Assembly (NCBI GenBank): GCA_918807975.1
Contig: OU964925.1
Location: 7,974,798 to 8,038,797, forward strand
Length of the DNA: 64,000 nt
Source of the DNA: Aplidium turbinatum
Taxonomy: Eukaryota > Chordata > Ascidiacea > Aplousobranchia > Polyclinidae
Reading direction: 5' to 3'
Shown here: positions 44,483 to 56,326 of the stretch, one piece after another
Layout: every line of letters starts with the position of its first letter
How positions within the stretch are numbered: the first letter of the stretch is position 1
Notes under the pieces: model-generated
Told to the model about the DNA's origin: nothing
The model's database searches: none
The model's input: only the letters and a program-made list of their open reading frames with translations
Program-made: the position numbers and the translations under genes

Positions 44483-45410
44483 TTTCTTGAATATCTATAT
44501 GGGGGGTGCGGAACTAGCCTACATTGATTGCTCTGAGGGAGTCGCGGTGGAAAAAAGATTGAAAACCCCTGGTTTAGAGTGTCATTAGGTAAAGTATTAC
44601 CATAGGTACCTACTATCCATTTCTTTCTTTCCAAAATCTTTTCCATCTGCTTCAAAATTGACAATAAAAATGTGTTTGTTTCCAAAACCAATTATGCGCC
44701 ATCATTAGCCATTTTTCTGTTATGTTTAAGTTATTTTGCAGTAAATAATTTCAATTTTTCATGTAGGCCTATGCATTTTTATTACTTTTTGTAGCTTGGT
44801 TTGCAAATTTAGGCCCTTCTCTAGTAAACAGCCTTAGGCATACAGTACCCTTAATCCGGCCCTGCGGACAGTGCACTGTCCAATGTTTCGATATTACGGA
44901 TCTCTTCAGCAAAGTGGAATGAAGTAAAGAGTTGTCTTGAAGTTTCAGAAGAGACGATGGTTTCCAAGAGTGATTAATAAGACCAGTGAGAATTGATTTA
45001 GTTTTAATTTCGGACTTCAAGGAAACGTAATTTTCTCGCCAATTAGAAGATGTGATTTATTTTGGAAAACTTGTGCTACAAAATTATTTGAATTTGTTAA
45101 AATTAAAACTTGAGAAAACAACAGCAATTTGCAATTAAGCTAGGACATACTTTTTTATTCACTTGTTGATTTATGCATATCAGTTTGTATCCTTTGTGGA
45201 TTCTTCTATTGTATCATGGGCCATAGATTTTTACTCATACACCTCTCTTCATTTTCTTTTACTTTCTTAAGTTGGTATCTTTTAAATTTTTCTTGTACTA
45301 TCCTGGCTTAAACTTAAAACAGATTTACTGCAAGGTAAAAGTAGCACGTAGATAAAATCCATAAACTTTTCTTCGTCATAAAATATTTGGTCATCGCTTA
45401 TTTGGGATAG

Positions 45411-45588
45411 AGCAGTTGTTCTCAACCTCTTTCGTAACATGGACCTATTCAAAAAAAACATGGACCTCTTTGTTTTGCCAGCACCCCATCAAGAAGGTCA
45501 TTTGTCGAAAACGTGTTGCACATGTGTCAACAGAGAAAGGCATGATTTTGATCTTGAAGATCACAAGTGATCTTGATCTTATCTAGGA
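45411..45588. other. flank of the large hAT, possible extra hAT end
   Basis: CAGTTGTTCTCAACCTCTTT at 45411 looks like a lone hAT end without a partner. GATCTTGAAGATCACAAGTG-type inverted words follow; similar GATCTTGATC words occur beyond the hAT at 53790-53870 and at 54855. Confidence 0.35.
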
Positions 45589-45961
45589 CAGTGCTCTTCA
45601 ACAGGGGTTCCGCGGAACCCTAGGGTTCCGCGGAACATGCAGTTGGGTTCCGTGAGTTTTAAGGGTTCCGCAAGGGTTCCTCGTTTTATTTAGGGAAATT
45701 GATTTCTTGCTTCAGCATTTTGATGCGTCATTCCGATTTTTTTACATCACTGCACCGCATTCACACTTCAAGTAGGCCAGTTTGTTAAACGAGGGGTTGA
45801 CTGCAGTCACCAACCGAATAAAACATTGCTATAATTGTTGCGTCACTGGTTGTTCATTGTTATTCTATTAACAATAACGTTATTGTTGCATCACAGTCAT
45901 AGGATGTAGCCGGTGTACAGATCACAGAAGTACAAGCAGACTGAGTACTACTAAACCCAAC

Positions 45962-46018
45962 GACAGCAGTGGCCGAGTGGTTAGTGCCCAACGCTCTAAC
46001 CACTCGGCCACTGCTGTC
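45962..46018. repeat. perfect 22-bp stem palindrome made from a tRNA-like 5' half
   Basis: GACAGCAGTGGCCGAGTGGT at 45962 is repeated inverted and without mismatch to 46018, with a 13-base loop. The arm matches the 5' half of tRNA-Leu/Ser genes (GGCCGAGTGGTTA is a D-arm/A-box signature). Confidence 0.85.
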
Positions 46019-46261
46019 ATCAAAAATATTGTTTTTCCATTTGTATTGTAACGTTATTGACGTTGTTAACGTTATTATGTTTTATAAGCAACGTTATTAA
46101 CGTTATTGAACAATTTGGCTCTTTTTTACCCAGTTTGGCCCTTTTTTCGACATTGTTTGGCTCTTTTTCTCAAAAGCTGTCTGACAACCCTGCTGAGTAG
46201 AGACTTGAGCTAGCTGCTGTTGAGCTGCTGTTGCTGTTGATCCAATAGCAACAGCGAAGGT

Positions 46262-47841
46262 GTGGGCGGAAATGAGCCTTGTAGTTCAATTGTAACAGAG
46301 ACACCTCTGCCGAAGCGGACCAAATGTAATTCAATTGTCAAGGTTAGAAAATGGGACGACGCATATTTGAGATACGGGTTCTTTTTGCCGGATGACCAAC
46401 TTTTGAATGTAGCTCCTCAGCCCGAATGTTTGATTTGCTGTAACAGACTTTCTAATTCAGCCATGGTCCGGCTAAATTACAAAGACACTTACAAACAAAT
46501 CATTCTGCGTACGCGACAAAGACTATCTCATTTTTTAAACATATGAAAAGAAGCGTGCACAAGCAAAAAGAGTCATTCTTAAGAGCAGTGAAAACCAATC
46601 CAGATATCTTGTTGACTTCATATCGACTGTCACATCATATTCTTAAAACAAAGAAACCATTTACTTTAGCCGAGGAAGTTATTAAACCAGCGTTGCAAAT
46701 AGTAGCAGAGGAGCTCCTTGACAAGGAAACTGAACGCAAGTTACAAAGCATACCTCTGTCTGAGACCACTGTAAGCAGAAGGGGATTTCATATGGCTGAA
46801 GATTTGTTGGAACAACTTTTATATAAAATCAAAAATGTTCCATGTTATGGGCTGCAACTGGATGAATCAACTGATATTGGGAGTAGAGCACAACTGCTTG
46901 TGTATATAAGAATTCCTGATATTGATTCATACAGCATTGTTGACGAATATTTGTGTTGCCTAGACTTGGATGTGAGCACAACTGCTGAACAAGTATTTAG
47001 TAAGCTCAACGAATTCTTGAAAGAAAAAGAAATACCATGGGAAAAGTGTTGTTCTCTAACTACAGACGGAGCAGCTGTGATGACTGGACGCTTTTCAGGA
47101 GTTGGTGTTCGTGTCAAGGCAGTTGCTACTAACTGTGTATTAAAACATTGTATTATTCATCGTGAAGCTCTGGCTGTAAAACCGCTTAGTTCTGACAAGC
47201 AGAGAAAAACGGAACTAGAAATGGTTTTGGATGTAATTGTGAAAACAGTGAATTACATAAAATGTGGTGGTAAAGGCAAATCTGTAAGAGTTTTTCAAAA
47301 AGTATGTGAAGAAATGGAGTCAGATAATGTCACTCTTTTGCTGCATACAGAGGTGCGTTGGCTATCTCGTGGCAAAGTTTTGGCTCGGGTGTTCAAATTA
47401 AGACAGGAAATATCAGTTTTTCTTGCAGAAAAAAATCATGAATATGCTACCAATTTTCTTGATCATGAATGGGTTTGCAAACTGGCATATCTGGCTTCAA
47501 TATTCGATATGTTGTCCACACTCAACACCAGCCTTCAAGGGAAAAGATCAGATATATTTTCCCAAGTTGGCCAAATTGATGGCTTTAAAAGAAAAATTGA
47601 CTGCTGGGCCAATAAAGTTTCAAAAAATGATTATTCTCCTTTTCGGTTTTTGAATGAATTTCTAAGTGAGGACTCCGAAGTTGAAGATACAGCTGAAATA
47701 AAGGAATTAGTGTTGGAGCATTTGAAGCTATTGAGGAAAAATTTCAACCGCTACTTTCCTGAAGAAGAATCTGATATTTTCCGTTTGCGAAAGTGGGTGG
47801 TTAATCCTTTCGTTTTCCCTTGCCAACAACATGAAGAACTC
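46262..47841 (+). pseudogene. hAT transposase, N-terminal and catalytic part (SCAND3/ZBED5-like)
   Basis: A BED zinc finger is visible: KVRKWDDAYLRYGF, CLICCNRLSNSAM, then in another frame KLQRHLQTNHS, so one frame change lies near 46465. The long frame 46543-47841 has the RNase H-like core: CYGLQLDESTD (first catalytic Asp), CCSLTTDGAAVMTG (second Asp), CIIHREALAVK and TEVRWLSRGKVLARVFKL, as in SCAND3/ZBED5-like transposases. It is well preserved apart from the frame change, but is cut at codon CTC (47839-47841) by the element at 47842-53271 and resumes at 53274. Confidence 0.88.
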
Positions 47842-47969
47842 CCCGCACAACAACGTGTCGTTGGTCCAACGTTAGACCATCGGAAACGTCCCGTGGGCCC
47901 TCCGTTGGTTTCCGACGTTGGCGCGTAACAAATTTGGCCAGCGGGCCACCTTGGGCGAATCGTCAGTCA

Positions 47970-48720
47970 CAAAAATCGGTTGGTTAAACGTCGATCCCCC
48001 GGTGGCACACTGTTGGCCAACCCTTTCCCGACCATTTGCCACCTGCGACCAAACGCTTTCGTTGGTTCGACGTGGGATCCACGACGCAATTTACAACTAT
48101 CCTCACTGTGGCGAAAAAAGGCTTGGCTAATCGTAGACCCAACGTTGATGCACTGTTGGCCAACCCTTTCCCGACCATTTGCCACCTGCGACCAACCTGA
48201 CGACCAAACGCTTTCGTCGATTCGACGTAGAATCCACGACGCAATTTACAACTATCCTCACTGTGGCGAAAAAAGGCTTGGCTAATCGTAGACCCAACGT
48301 TGATGCACTGTTGGCCAACCCTTTGCCACCTACGATCAAACGCTTTCGTCGGTTCGACGTGGAATCCATGACGCAATTTACAACTATCCTCACTGTGGCA
48401 AAAAAATGCTTGGCTAATCGTAGACCCAACTTTGGTGCACTGTTGGCCGACCTGACGACCAAACGCTTTCGTTGGTTCGACGTGGGATCCACGACGCAAT
48501 TTAGCCTACAACTATCCTCACTGTGGCAAAAAAGAGTTGTTTAATCGTAGAACCAACGTTAGTGCACTGTTGGCCAACCTACGACCAAACGCTTTCGTTG
48601 GGTCGACGTGGAAGACGCAATTAATTACTATCATCCTCTCTGGCGAAAACGATTTGGTTACTCGTGGGCCTAGCGTTGGCCATCATTTGCTAATCTACGA
48701 CCAAACGCTCACGTTTTGAT
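47970..48720. repeat. left tandem array, units of about 120-155 bp
   Basis: About five units share GCAATTTACAACTATCCTCA, CGTAGACCCAACGTTG and CCAAACGCTTTCGTTGGTTC. Unit length varies by loss of short blocks. Overlapping frames on both strands are products of the repeats. Confidence 0.9.
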
Positions 48721-51590
48721 CTGACAAGGGTTAGACATTACGACCTCACCAAACCGAAAACGTTTCTTAACTTTGACCACATGGTGGCGTGTTGTTAACT
48801 CACTTTTTTCGAGTTAATCTGTGCTGAAAATGATGACCACGAAGACGTGGGATCGAGGCCTCAATTCGCAGTAAACCTTATCACTTACCATACTAGCATT
48901 CCACTCGGTACAACATTGCTAGAAAAGGCACTCATACAAGCAAAGAGTAGGACAGATGGCAGTTAAGTTTGTTTTTATTTCTAACCATCACAGCAAAAAC
49001 AAAGAACATGCTAAATATAACAGCGGTCTAGAAAAGGGCATGAGGCAAATTAAATCAAATTTCCTGTCTTCCTCTTCTCTAACTTCTCAGTCCTCATCTC
49101 TTGCGTATTTCAGCCAGTCTGAAATAGCGGCAAGGATATTTGAATTTGTTGCTGTGGACAAGTTATGGGTTCTTCGTACTCCATCTAAAAATAATAATGT
49201 CATTGGGATAAATTGCCAATAGCTGGTCCAAACCAATATGTCTAGTGGAAAAGGTTGGTTGCTGAAGCCACGTAACTAACTCTAACAAGCAACTTTTTCC
49301 CATAAAGCAATGAACTAATCACACTGAAAAAGTTCTGAAAGTATCTCCCATGGATAAACTCAGAATTACATTGATTACAACAGTCTGGAAAAGAAAATGA
49401 GAATTATCCTGCTACAAATAAACTTTGAAATCATTTCTTCAAAGATTTTGCGAATTACTTCTATTACAAATACAAAATTATGATTTTTCGTCACTGTAAT
49501 AAACACCTTTTTCATGCAACCTTGCATTAAATTAACTACAGAAGCTTTGTCTGTAGTTATTATTCATTAAAAACTGAGAGTTTGTTGAAAAAGAAACATA
49601 AGGTAAAGGGGTAAATGCTTAAGCTGACCATGCTTGTGCTTGTAGTGAAAAAGGATTATCGAAATCTGATGTAGCCTCATCATCATCCGTCATCACCATC
49701 ATCCATCATCATCAGCCTATTCCTCACAAATAGAGCAAGTTTTCATCGACCTGAATATTCAAAACAATTTACTTTAAAATGTGAAAATGACCTTAATAAC
49801 CTAACAAAAACTTGACCCAATAATTTAGTGTTTTTTTAGATTTTATGTTAAAACTAATTGCTTTTAATCAATTAGATCGTACCAAAATTGCAAAATTGCG
49901 ATACAAGACAGTAGTCTGAGCCACAAAACTGGCGACATAAAAATAAACAAATTATTGAGGGTGAGCTTTTTTTATCAATGTAGGAGGAAACATTTTGCTT
50001 AACAGTGTCCATTTAAAACAAACTGACTTAAAATAAGTAATGGTATTGAATTGACTTTTCATTGATCTATTAAACAAGCATCTGGAACCTTTTCGTTACT
50101 TTCAGAATCCTTACAAAAAACGCACCGCGCAAGCTTGCTACAAAAAGTTGACTTCATCGAAAAAACAGGAGATAAGCTATTTAGTATTATCGAAACTAAC
50201 ACAAAAATCAATGCACTGCACAGTACACACCCAGGTGTGTCCTAAAATCTAAATTTATGAATAATTATGTATCGGTATTGCATTATAATTAATTATAGTA
50301 GGCTACTACATTGAACTAATTGAACCATCTCATGCTTTATCAAAAATGCTAACAACAATAAAAACAGCGATATGCAGTACCTAGTATACACTCACCAATG
50401 CTTTTCCAGGCGACTAATGATAGTATTCGAGGCTGGAGCTTGTAGGCTTAAAATCTTTCGCAGTTTCATTGGTTGGACCTTGCTGATATACCAAAGCACC
50501 GCAATATTATCTTTGTAATTCGTACAAGCCCTCAAGCCGTCACAACTCACTGTGAATAAATTTGAAAGCAGGGCAGCATGGGAAAAAAATGAAAAAAGAA
50601 GAGGATGACCTAATTAACACCAATGCATGACCTAATTAACAAAGAGCTGTTTATTGCCAGCCAGCAAAGCATGCTTTTGTATCAACATCTGTGAACGTTG
50701 AATCAATGAAAATCAATTTCTGCTCTGTTGTCCGGGTGAATCTAGTAGTTAAACTTAATTCAATTCAATCAAACTTTGGATTTAATTAAACCACAATTCT
50801 ATTTGGGTTAAATCACTGGCGAACAAAATCAGGCATTTTACATTGATTCAACATCTTCAAACATTGGATGAATGTGAAAAAATTGGACTTTGCTTTTCAA
50901 TAGAAACTTTTAGGTCGAAACAAAATACTTCGAAAATTCGAAGCAAACGAGATGAGAACAACAAGTTTTGTGGCTAAAGGAAGTAATTTGTATTGAACAC
51001 TCGAAAGTCTGAATGGTTAAGAAATAGTTTTGCCCACCACAAACATTCATATGATCATTTGTAGGCTACTTTATGGGGGATATTTGCGGTTACTGTAAAA
51101 ACATGATGAAATCATTTTTTTGGTCCAAATTAAATTATTTTATTTTGATGTAGTTAATTCTAGTCAAACGTTAAATACGGCAGATGTAGGCTAACGAAAA
51201 TCCTTATCCTCAAACAAGACAAAATTTTTGCATTTTGAGTTTTCTTGGTTGTATTTTCAACAAAATATTATTTTTATATGAATTTTTGGCGACGGCTTAT
51301 ATTTCATTTCCAAAAATTTCCGATATCCAACCGATTTACTGACTTATAAACTATTGAAAAGCTGTAAAAACGTTTATCAAAAGATGAATTTCTTTAATCA
51401 AATTTATGCAGCATTTGGTCATGCAACATTTTAATATAGGCTATTTGTATGAGTGATTGTAACACTTTGTTTCGTGAGACTTGTGTTTTCTCTAATTGAA
51501 AACTATTTGATTCAATTGCGTAGGCTAAGCATTTTGAATTCTATGGACTTTGAGTCTGATTGCAAATAAATAAATAAAATTAAGATTTTT
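48721..51590. other. AT-rich core of the minisatellite-ended element
   Basis: No transposase or other protein family is recognised. A short CAT/CATCAT run lies near 49675-49710, and an 88-residue frame at 48956-49222 is unsupported. Confidence 0.4.
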
Positions 51591-52900
51591 TGGCAAAAGG
51601 TTTGCTCACAACCGAATGCCCACGGCGACGAACGCGCTGTGGGGCCCACCATTGGCTCAACGCCGCGTCAACAAACTATTTTTATATAGCGTTTTTGTTA
51701 GAATAAACCTTTGTTCACTTTAATTTCATCAAATTGTAACATATACTGGCCAATACTTCGAATTATTTTGTTGTAAATACGAAAAATGATATTTGTTGTA
51801 GAAAGGTTGATTCACAACCGAATGCCCACGGCGACGAACGTGCCGTGGGGCCACCATTGGCCCAACGTCACTTCAACAAAATATTTTTTATATAGCGTTT
51901 TTGTTAGAATAAACCTTTGTTCACTTTAATTTCATCAAATTGTAACATATACTGGCCAATACTTCGAATTATTTTGTTGTAAATACGAAAAATGATATTT
52001 GTTGTAGAAAGGTTGGTTCACAACCGAATGCCCACGGCGACGAACGCGCCGTGGGGCCACCATTGGCTCCACGTCGCGTCAACAAACTATTTTTTACATA
52101 GCGTTTTTGTTAGAATAAACCTTTGTTCACTTTAATTTCGTCAAATTGTAGCATATACTGGCCAATACTTCGAATTATTTTGTTGTGAATACGAAAAATG
52201 ATATTTGTTGTAGAAAGGTTGATTCACAACCGAATGCCCACGGCGACGAACGCGCTGTGGGGCCCACCATTGGCTCAACGTCGCGTCAACAAACTATTTT
52301 TTACATAGCGTTTTTGTTAGAATAAACCTTTGTTCACTTTAATTTCGTCAAATTGTAGTATATACTGGCCAATACTTCGAATTATTTTGTTGTGAATACG
52401 AAAAATGATATTTGTTGTAGAAAGGTTGATTCACAACCGAATGCCCACGGCGACGAACGCGCTGTGGGGCCCACCATTGGCTCAACGTCGCTTCAACAAA
52501 ATATTTTTTACATAGCGTTTTTGTTAGAATAAACCTTTGTTCACTTTAATTTCGTCAAATTGTAACATATACTGGCCAATGCTTCGAATTATTTTGTTGT
52601 GAATACGAAAAATGATATTTGTTGTAGAAAGGTTGGTTCACAACCGAATGCCCACGGCGACGAACGCGCTGTGGGGTCTACCATTGGCACAACGTCGCGT
52701 CAACAACTATATTAGTCATATTAAATTTTTGTTGAAATGAACTTTAAAAATTCTTCATCAAAATTGAGATTTATTCTCAAAAGGTTGGCTGACAACCGAA
52801 TGCCCACGGTGACGTACGTGACGTTGGTTCTTCGTTGGTTCAACGTTGTGTTAACAACCTATTTATAATATTGACGTTTGTTGAAATAAAAATTTATAAA
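51590..52900. repeat. right tandem array, six 206-207-bp units plus diverged ones
   Basis: CACAACCGAATGCCCACGG recurs at about 51607, 51813, 52019, 52225, 52432 and 52639, with a diverged unit near 52791 and a further one near 52980. Each unit has a GC-rich hairpin (CCCACGGCG paired with CGCCGTGGG, imperfect in some units) in AT-rich DNA. Confidence 0.93.
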
Positions 52901-53273
52901 AGCTTCAATTCACAGAATTGTAATGGGTACTTTTCATTATGTAAGATTGTTTCACCCGGAATATCAAAATAAACAATCGGTGGCTGGAGGTTGGTTTTCA
53001 ACTGTATGCCCACGACGACAAATGCGACGTTGGCCCACCATTGTCTTAGCATTGTGTCCACAACCAAGTTTTACACAATATACATTTGGTAAAAAAAATG
53101 TTTTATGTGGTTTATATCACCAAATTATAACATGTTGTACCCTTTTTTACTGATTCTTTGTCCAGTTAAAGAAATAATGTTAATTGGCAAATGGTTGTTT
53201 TGCGGCGAAAAGCCGACCGCGACGTTCGCGACCGTTGGCCAACGATCAGCCGACATTGTTTGCTGTGCGGGTC

Positions 53274-53564
53274 CTGGATATCTGCAATGATATTCATTTG
53301 GAGGAAATCTTTGAAAAAAACGGAAAGGAATATTTTTGGATTTTTCTGTACAAAGAAGGGACAGAAATTTCAAAGGAAGCATTGAAACTATTGTGTCAAT
53401 TTCCAAATACCTATTTGTGTGAAACAGCATTTTCTGCTTTAACAAAGAACAAAAACAGAAGTTGCTTGAAGGGTGTCGATATGTGAATGAGAATTGCATT
53501 AAGCAACGTTGAACCACGATTTAAGAAGATTATAAAAGATAAGCAACAACAACAGAGTCATTAA
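53274..53564 (+). pseudogene. hAT transposase, C-terminal dimerisation part
   Basis: It continues the gene from 47841: LDICNDIHLEEIFEKNGKEY, then the dimerisation signature LCQFPNTYLCETAFSALTKN, one in-frame stop at 53482-53484, then ALSNVEPRFKKIIKDK and the natural stop at 53562-53564. Confidence 0.85.
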
Positions 53565-53782
53565 GTGTCTGACTTTATAACTTTTGTAATAACCTAATAA
53601 CTGTCTATGTTTTGAAATGTCTAATTATTTTTTGAAGTGTAACAGTGTAATAACGAAATATTTAATTTTCTGACCAAGCAATTCGTAATTTGTAAATTTT
53701 TTTTAGTGGGGTTCCGTGACAAACGCGAAGGTACATGAGGGGTTCCGTGTTGACAAAAAGGTTGAAGAGCACTGATCTAGGC

Positions 53783-56013
53783 TAAATTTTTGTGTGATCT
53801 TGATCTAGGATAAATTTTGTGTGATCTTGATCTTGAAGAACAATAAGATCAAGATCACTTTAAAATTAAAATCCGCTTACAAGATAGAGGCATTTTATAG
53901 AACTCATACTGTACAAAATAATTAGTGGTAATTACTAACATTACGTCACTGTTAATATGATATGTGTCCAAGGAAGTCGATTTGAAGTTTCAATAATTTG
54001 GTCAGTGTTGCCATTTCAAAATTTAAAAAGTTTTTGAGTTGATCATAATAAACAAGTTAACTTCTTTATGTACTTTTTGTTGATATATGAAAAAAATGAT
54101 TCAACTTCACAATTCTGTTTTGAAAATTCTAAAAACATGTTTGCTTTCTTTCACCCAACTTTAGATGTTTAAAAGTTTAGAATGGCGGTGCTAAAAGAAC
54201 TGGACGCCGCTGTATAGTCAACTTTGGTCATGTAAAGTGGTTTATTACATCAAATTATCCAGACTAATAATTGTTTAGGGTCTGAGTATAAACAAATTTA
54301 TTAAATGTGAAAACATGTGCTGCCTCTTTTTATGTAATATTTGCATTTTCTTTTTTTTCTTGAGCGATTTATCTGACCTTATAGACCTCTTAACGTTTTT
54401 GATAGCAGACAACATTATCAAGGTTGCCAGATGGGGAAATGGTGCAATAAACATTGATATGATCCAGCTAAAGTTGAAAATACTTAGTAACATCAATAAA
54501 AGCTTCCCAAATGAAGCAGACAAAATATTTGAGAAAAATGATGCAGTTTAAAGATGTTTTTTTTTTAATTAAAAAGCATAGAACTGATTGCAAATTTTGT
54601 GACTTTTTAGTACTGTGATTACCCTCGGCGTTAGGTGTGACGGTGCGATTCTACTCAAATAGCGTACGCCAACAATTGATAGGCCAAATAGTAACAGTCA
54701 CTAACGTATTGCAATTCTTTGGCCAATGATTGAGTAGTTAAAAGCAATACCAACTACCTTTAATCAGGTTGTTTATAGTCAAAATTCCGGTGTTTTTTGT
54801 AACATCATTGATCAAAAACTTCATTTTTTCAAGTTAAAAAAAAAACGTTCTTAAAAGTGATCTTGATCTTTAAGATTACCAAGAATATGTAATCTTGCCC
54901 ATCTCTGTGTGACAGTGAATTCCAATGTCAGGCCTTTCGCCACCTTAATACCTTAATGTTTTTGCAATAATCTTTAATAAATCAAATGGAGGGCTGTTAT
55001 TACATCTGACAATATAAGGGCTTCTGCAGTTCCAACCAATTTTGCACTGTTCATCGCCTGCGGCTACTTATTCTACAGAACATGCTTGCCATAGGGCATA
55101 AGTCACAGCTAACAATCATACTGAAAGTTTAAACAAAAGCAAAGTGGCTTCGAAAATAGCGTGTTACACCTAGTGCAAAGGCTTTGAGCATCTTTATCAC
55201 AATCGTCGCATAGGCTTGTTTGTTAAGCATATAGTACGTACAATCGTACATCTAGCCTGTTGACTCGTAGCAACATAGAAACAGAATCCTCTACCGGTCG
55301 ATTTATTTTATTGCGCAGAAAATAATCGTCCTGCAGCTTCTCTATTAGTGGGTATATTGCAAGCAAATGTTTGTCAACAAAACGTTGACAGAAATAAGAC
55401 AACGTGTGGTTTTGAAAACTATACTCTAGTCTGAACAGAAGTTTCCTCTAGACATGTGCACTGCACATTGCCTTTATAGCTTTATAGTTGGAAGACAACT
55501 CTGAGGATGAACCACGGCAAAAGGGACAATTAAATTTGTAAGCTGTGTCGACAAAATGTTGACAAAGATAAGGAAGAGGCAACATCTACGCGGAGTAGAG
55601 TAGGTGATTAAGAACTTGCAGCCGACTTCAAATTTGAATCTCACTTAACACTGTCATTTTCAAAATAATACAGTATTTAATATTGATTTGAATTATAGGA
55701 ACACATCGTTGCTGAATTAAAACAAATAAGCAACAACAAGAAAATAACTACGTCAAATCAACAAAGACGTCCCTATAGTGTTATAGTTTGAATTTTTGAT
55801 ATTCAAAACATAAAAATATAAAACACTTGAAAATCACAAACAAATGAAAATTCTACTAAAGTTTGTTTGCCAGCATACACTAGGTGTAAGCGTGGCTTGT
55901 ACTATTTACAAAATATATAGTTTAAGCATTGGAATAAATTAAAAGTATTCAATTAAGCTGAGAAAAATGTAAAAACACCTTTATCTTCATGCAAGTATCA
56001 AATATGTTAACTT
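53783..56013. other. intergenic DNA between the large hAT and ALP gene 2
   Basis: GATCTTGATC-type simple words occur at 53790-53870 and near 54855. CAGAGATGGGCAAGATTACA (reversed, ending near 54906) resembles a DNA-element end without a visible partner. The rest is AT-rich and includes the unmarked 3' UTR of gene 2; no other gene is seen. Confidence 0.4.
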
Positions 56014-56326
56014 CTACAAAACTGATTTGTTAGAAGCTACTTCATTATCATAAGCTGCGCCTTTGGCTGGATACTTTGGCCTTTTTCTTCTCACAACAAT
56101 GAAACACATGATCTGTGTAAGCACGAAAAATAAAACGACTAAGGCAAACAGAACATTGAGTGCGACTGCAGCTTCTGTTGAATTCATGGTTATTCCAAGA
56201 AAAGTAATGGTAGTGGATGAAGGGACTGGGATGTTGCTTAAAGTTTCTGGGAGATCTTCATCTTTGAGATAAATATCACCTCTTCTCCTGCAGCGGCCCA
56301 CGTCTGTCCCAATGCAAGAAGCATAC
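56014..56326 (-). CDS. ALP gene 2 last exon (transmembrane helix and cytosolic tail)
   Basis: 313 nt starting [13 protein letters not shown] hydrophobic helix of about 27 residues is followed by RRKRPKYP and about 18 more residues to the stop. The acceptor is TGTTGTGCAG. Confidence 0.9.

Larger units (their letters stand above)
43343..44872. mobile_element. hAT element, CAGGGC family, copy 2
   Basis: The element spans 43351-44864. Ends CAGGGCGGATTAACC and, reversed, CAGGGCCGGATTAAGGG. Exact 8-bp TSDs CGGACAGT lie at 43343-43350 and 44865-44872. It is inverted relative to copy 1 at 5160-7690. It lacks the nested hAT but has a SINE (43718-44001) and a simple-repeat expansion of ATATGCATTAA units at 44378-44482. 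Confidence 0.92.
43226..45222 (+). repeat. duplicated segment, copy B, split by a hAT; tail inverted
   Basis: The unit continues after the hAT at 44865-45149. The following 45150-45222 is an inverted copy of 43150-43222, the sequence that follows copy A. Copy A and copy B are therefore not a simple tandem pair. Confidence 0.65.
47840..53273. mobile_element. 5.4-kb minisatellite-ended element with 2-bp TC TSD
   Basis: The element spans 47842-53271. Left end CCCGCACAACAACGTGTCGT, and right end reversed CCCGCACAGCAAACAATGTC. TC flanks both sides. Removing the element plus one TC leaves GAA GAA CTC CTG GAT in frame (EELLD), matching the EELID-like run expected in this transposase. A left array (about 47970-48720) and a right array (about 51590-52900) lie near the ends. 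The core 48720-51590 is AT-rich with no recognised gene. The design parallels the element at 21948-26495. Confidence 0.85.
45581..53782 (+). mobile_element. 8.2-kb hAT element with BED-finger transposase gene, split by an insertion
   Basis: The element spans 45589-53774. Ends CAGTGCTCTTCAACAGGGG and, reversed, CAGTGCTCTTCAACCTTTTT are inverted repeats. Flanks ATCTAGGA (45581-45588) and ATCTAGGC (53775-53782) are an 8-bp TSD with one mismatch. The transposase gene (46262-53564) is split at 47841 by a 5.4-kb minisatellite-ended element. Without that insertion the element would be about 2.8 kb. Confidence 0.92.

Noticed and set aside
47967-48544. Overlapping frames of 100-170 residues
   Set aside because: Produced by the tandem array at the left end of the minisatellite-ended element.
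54315-54551. 78-residue plus-strand frame
   Set aside because: Low-complexity start rich in Phe, no family, no splice context; probably chance.
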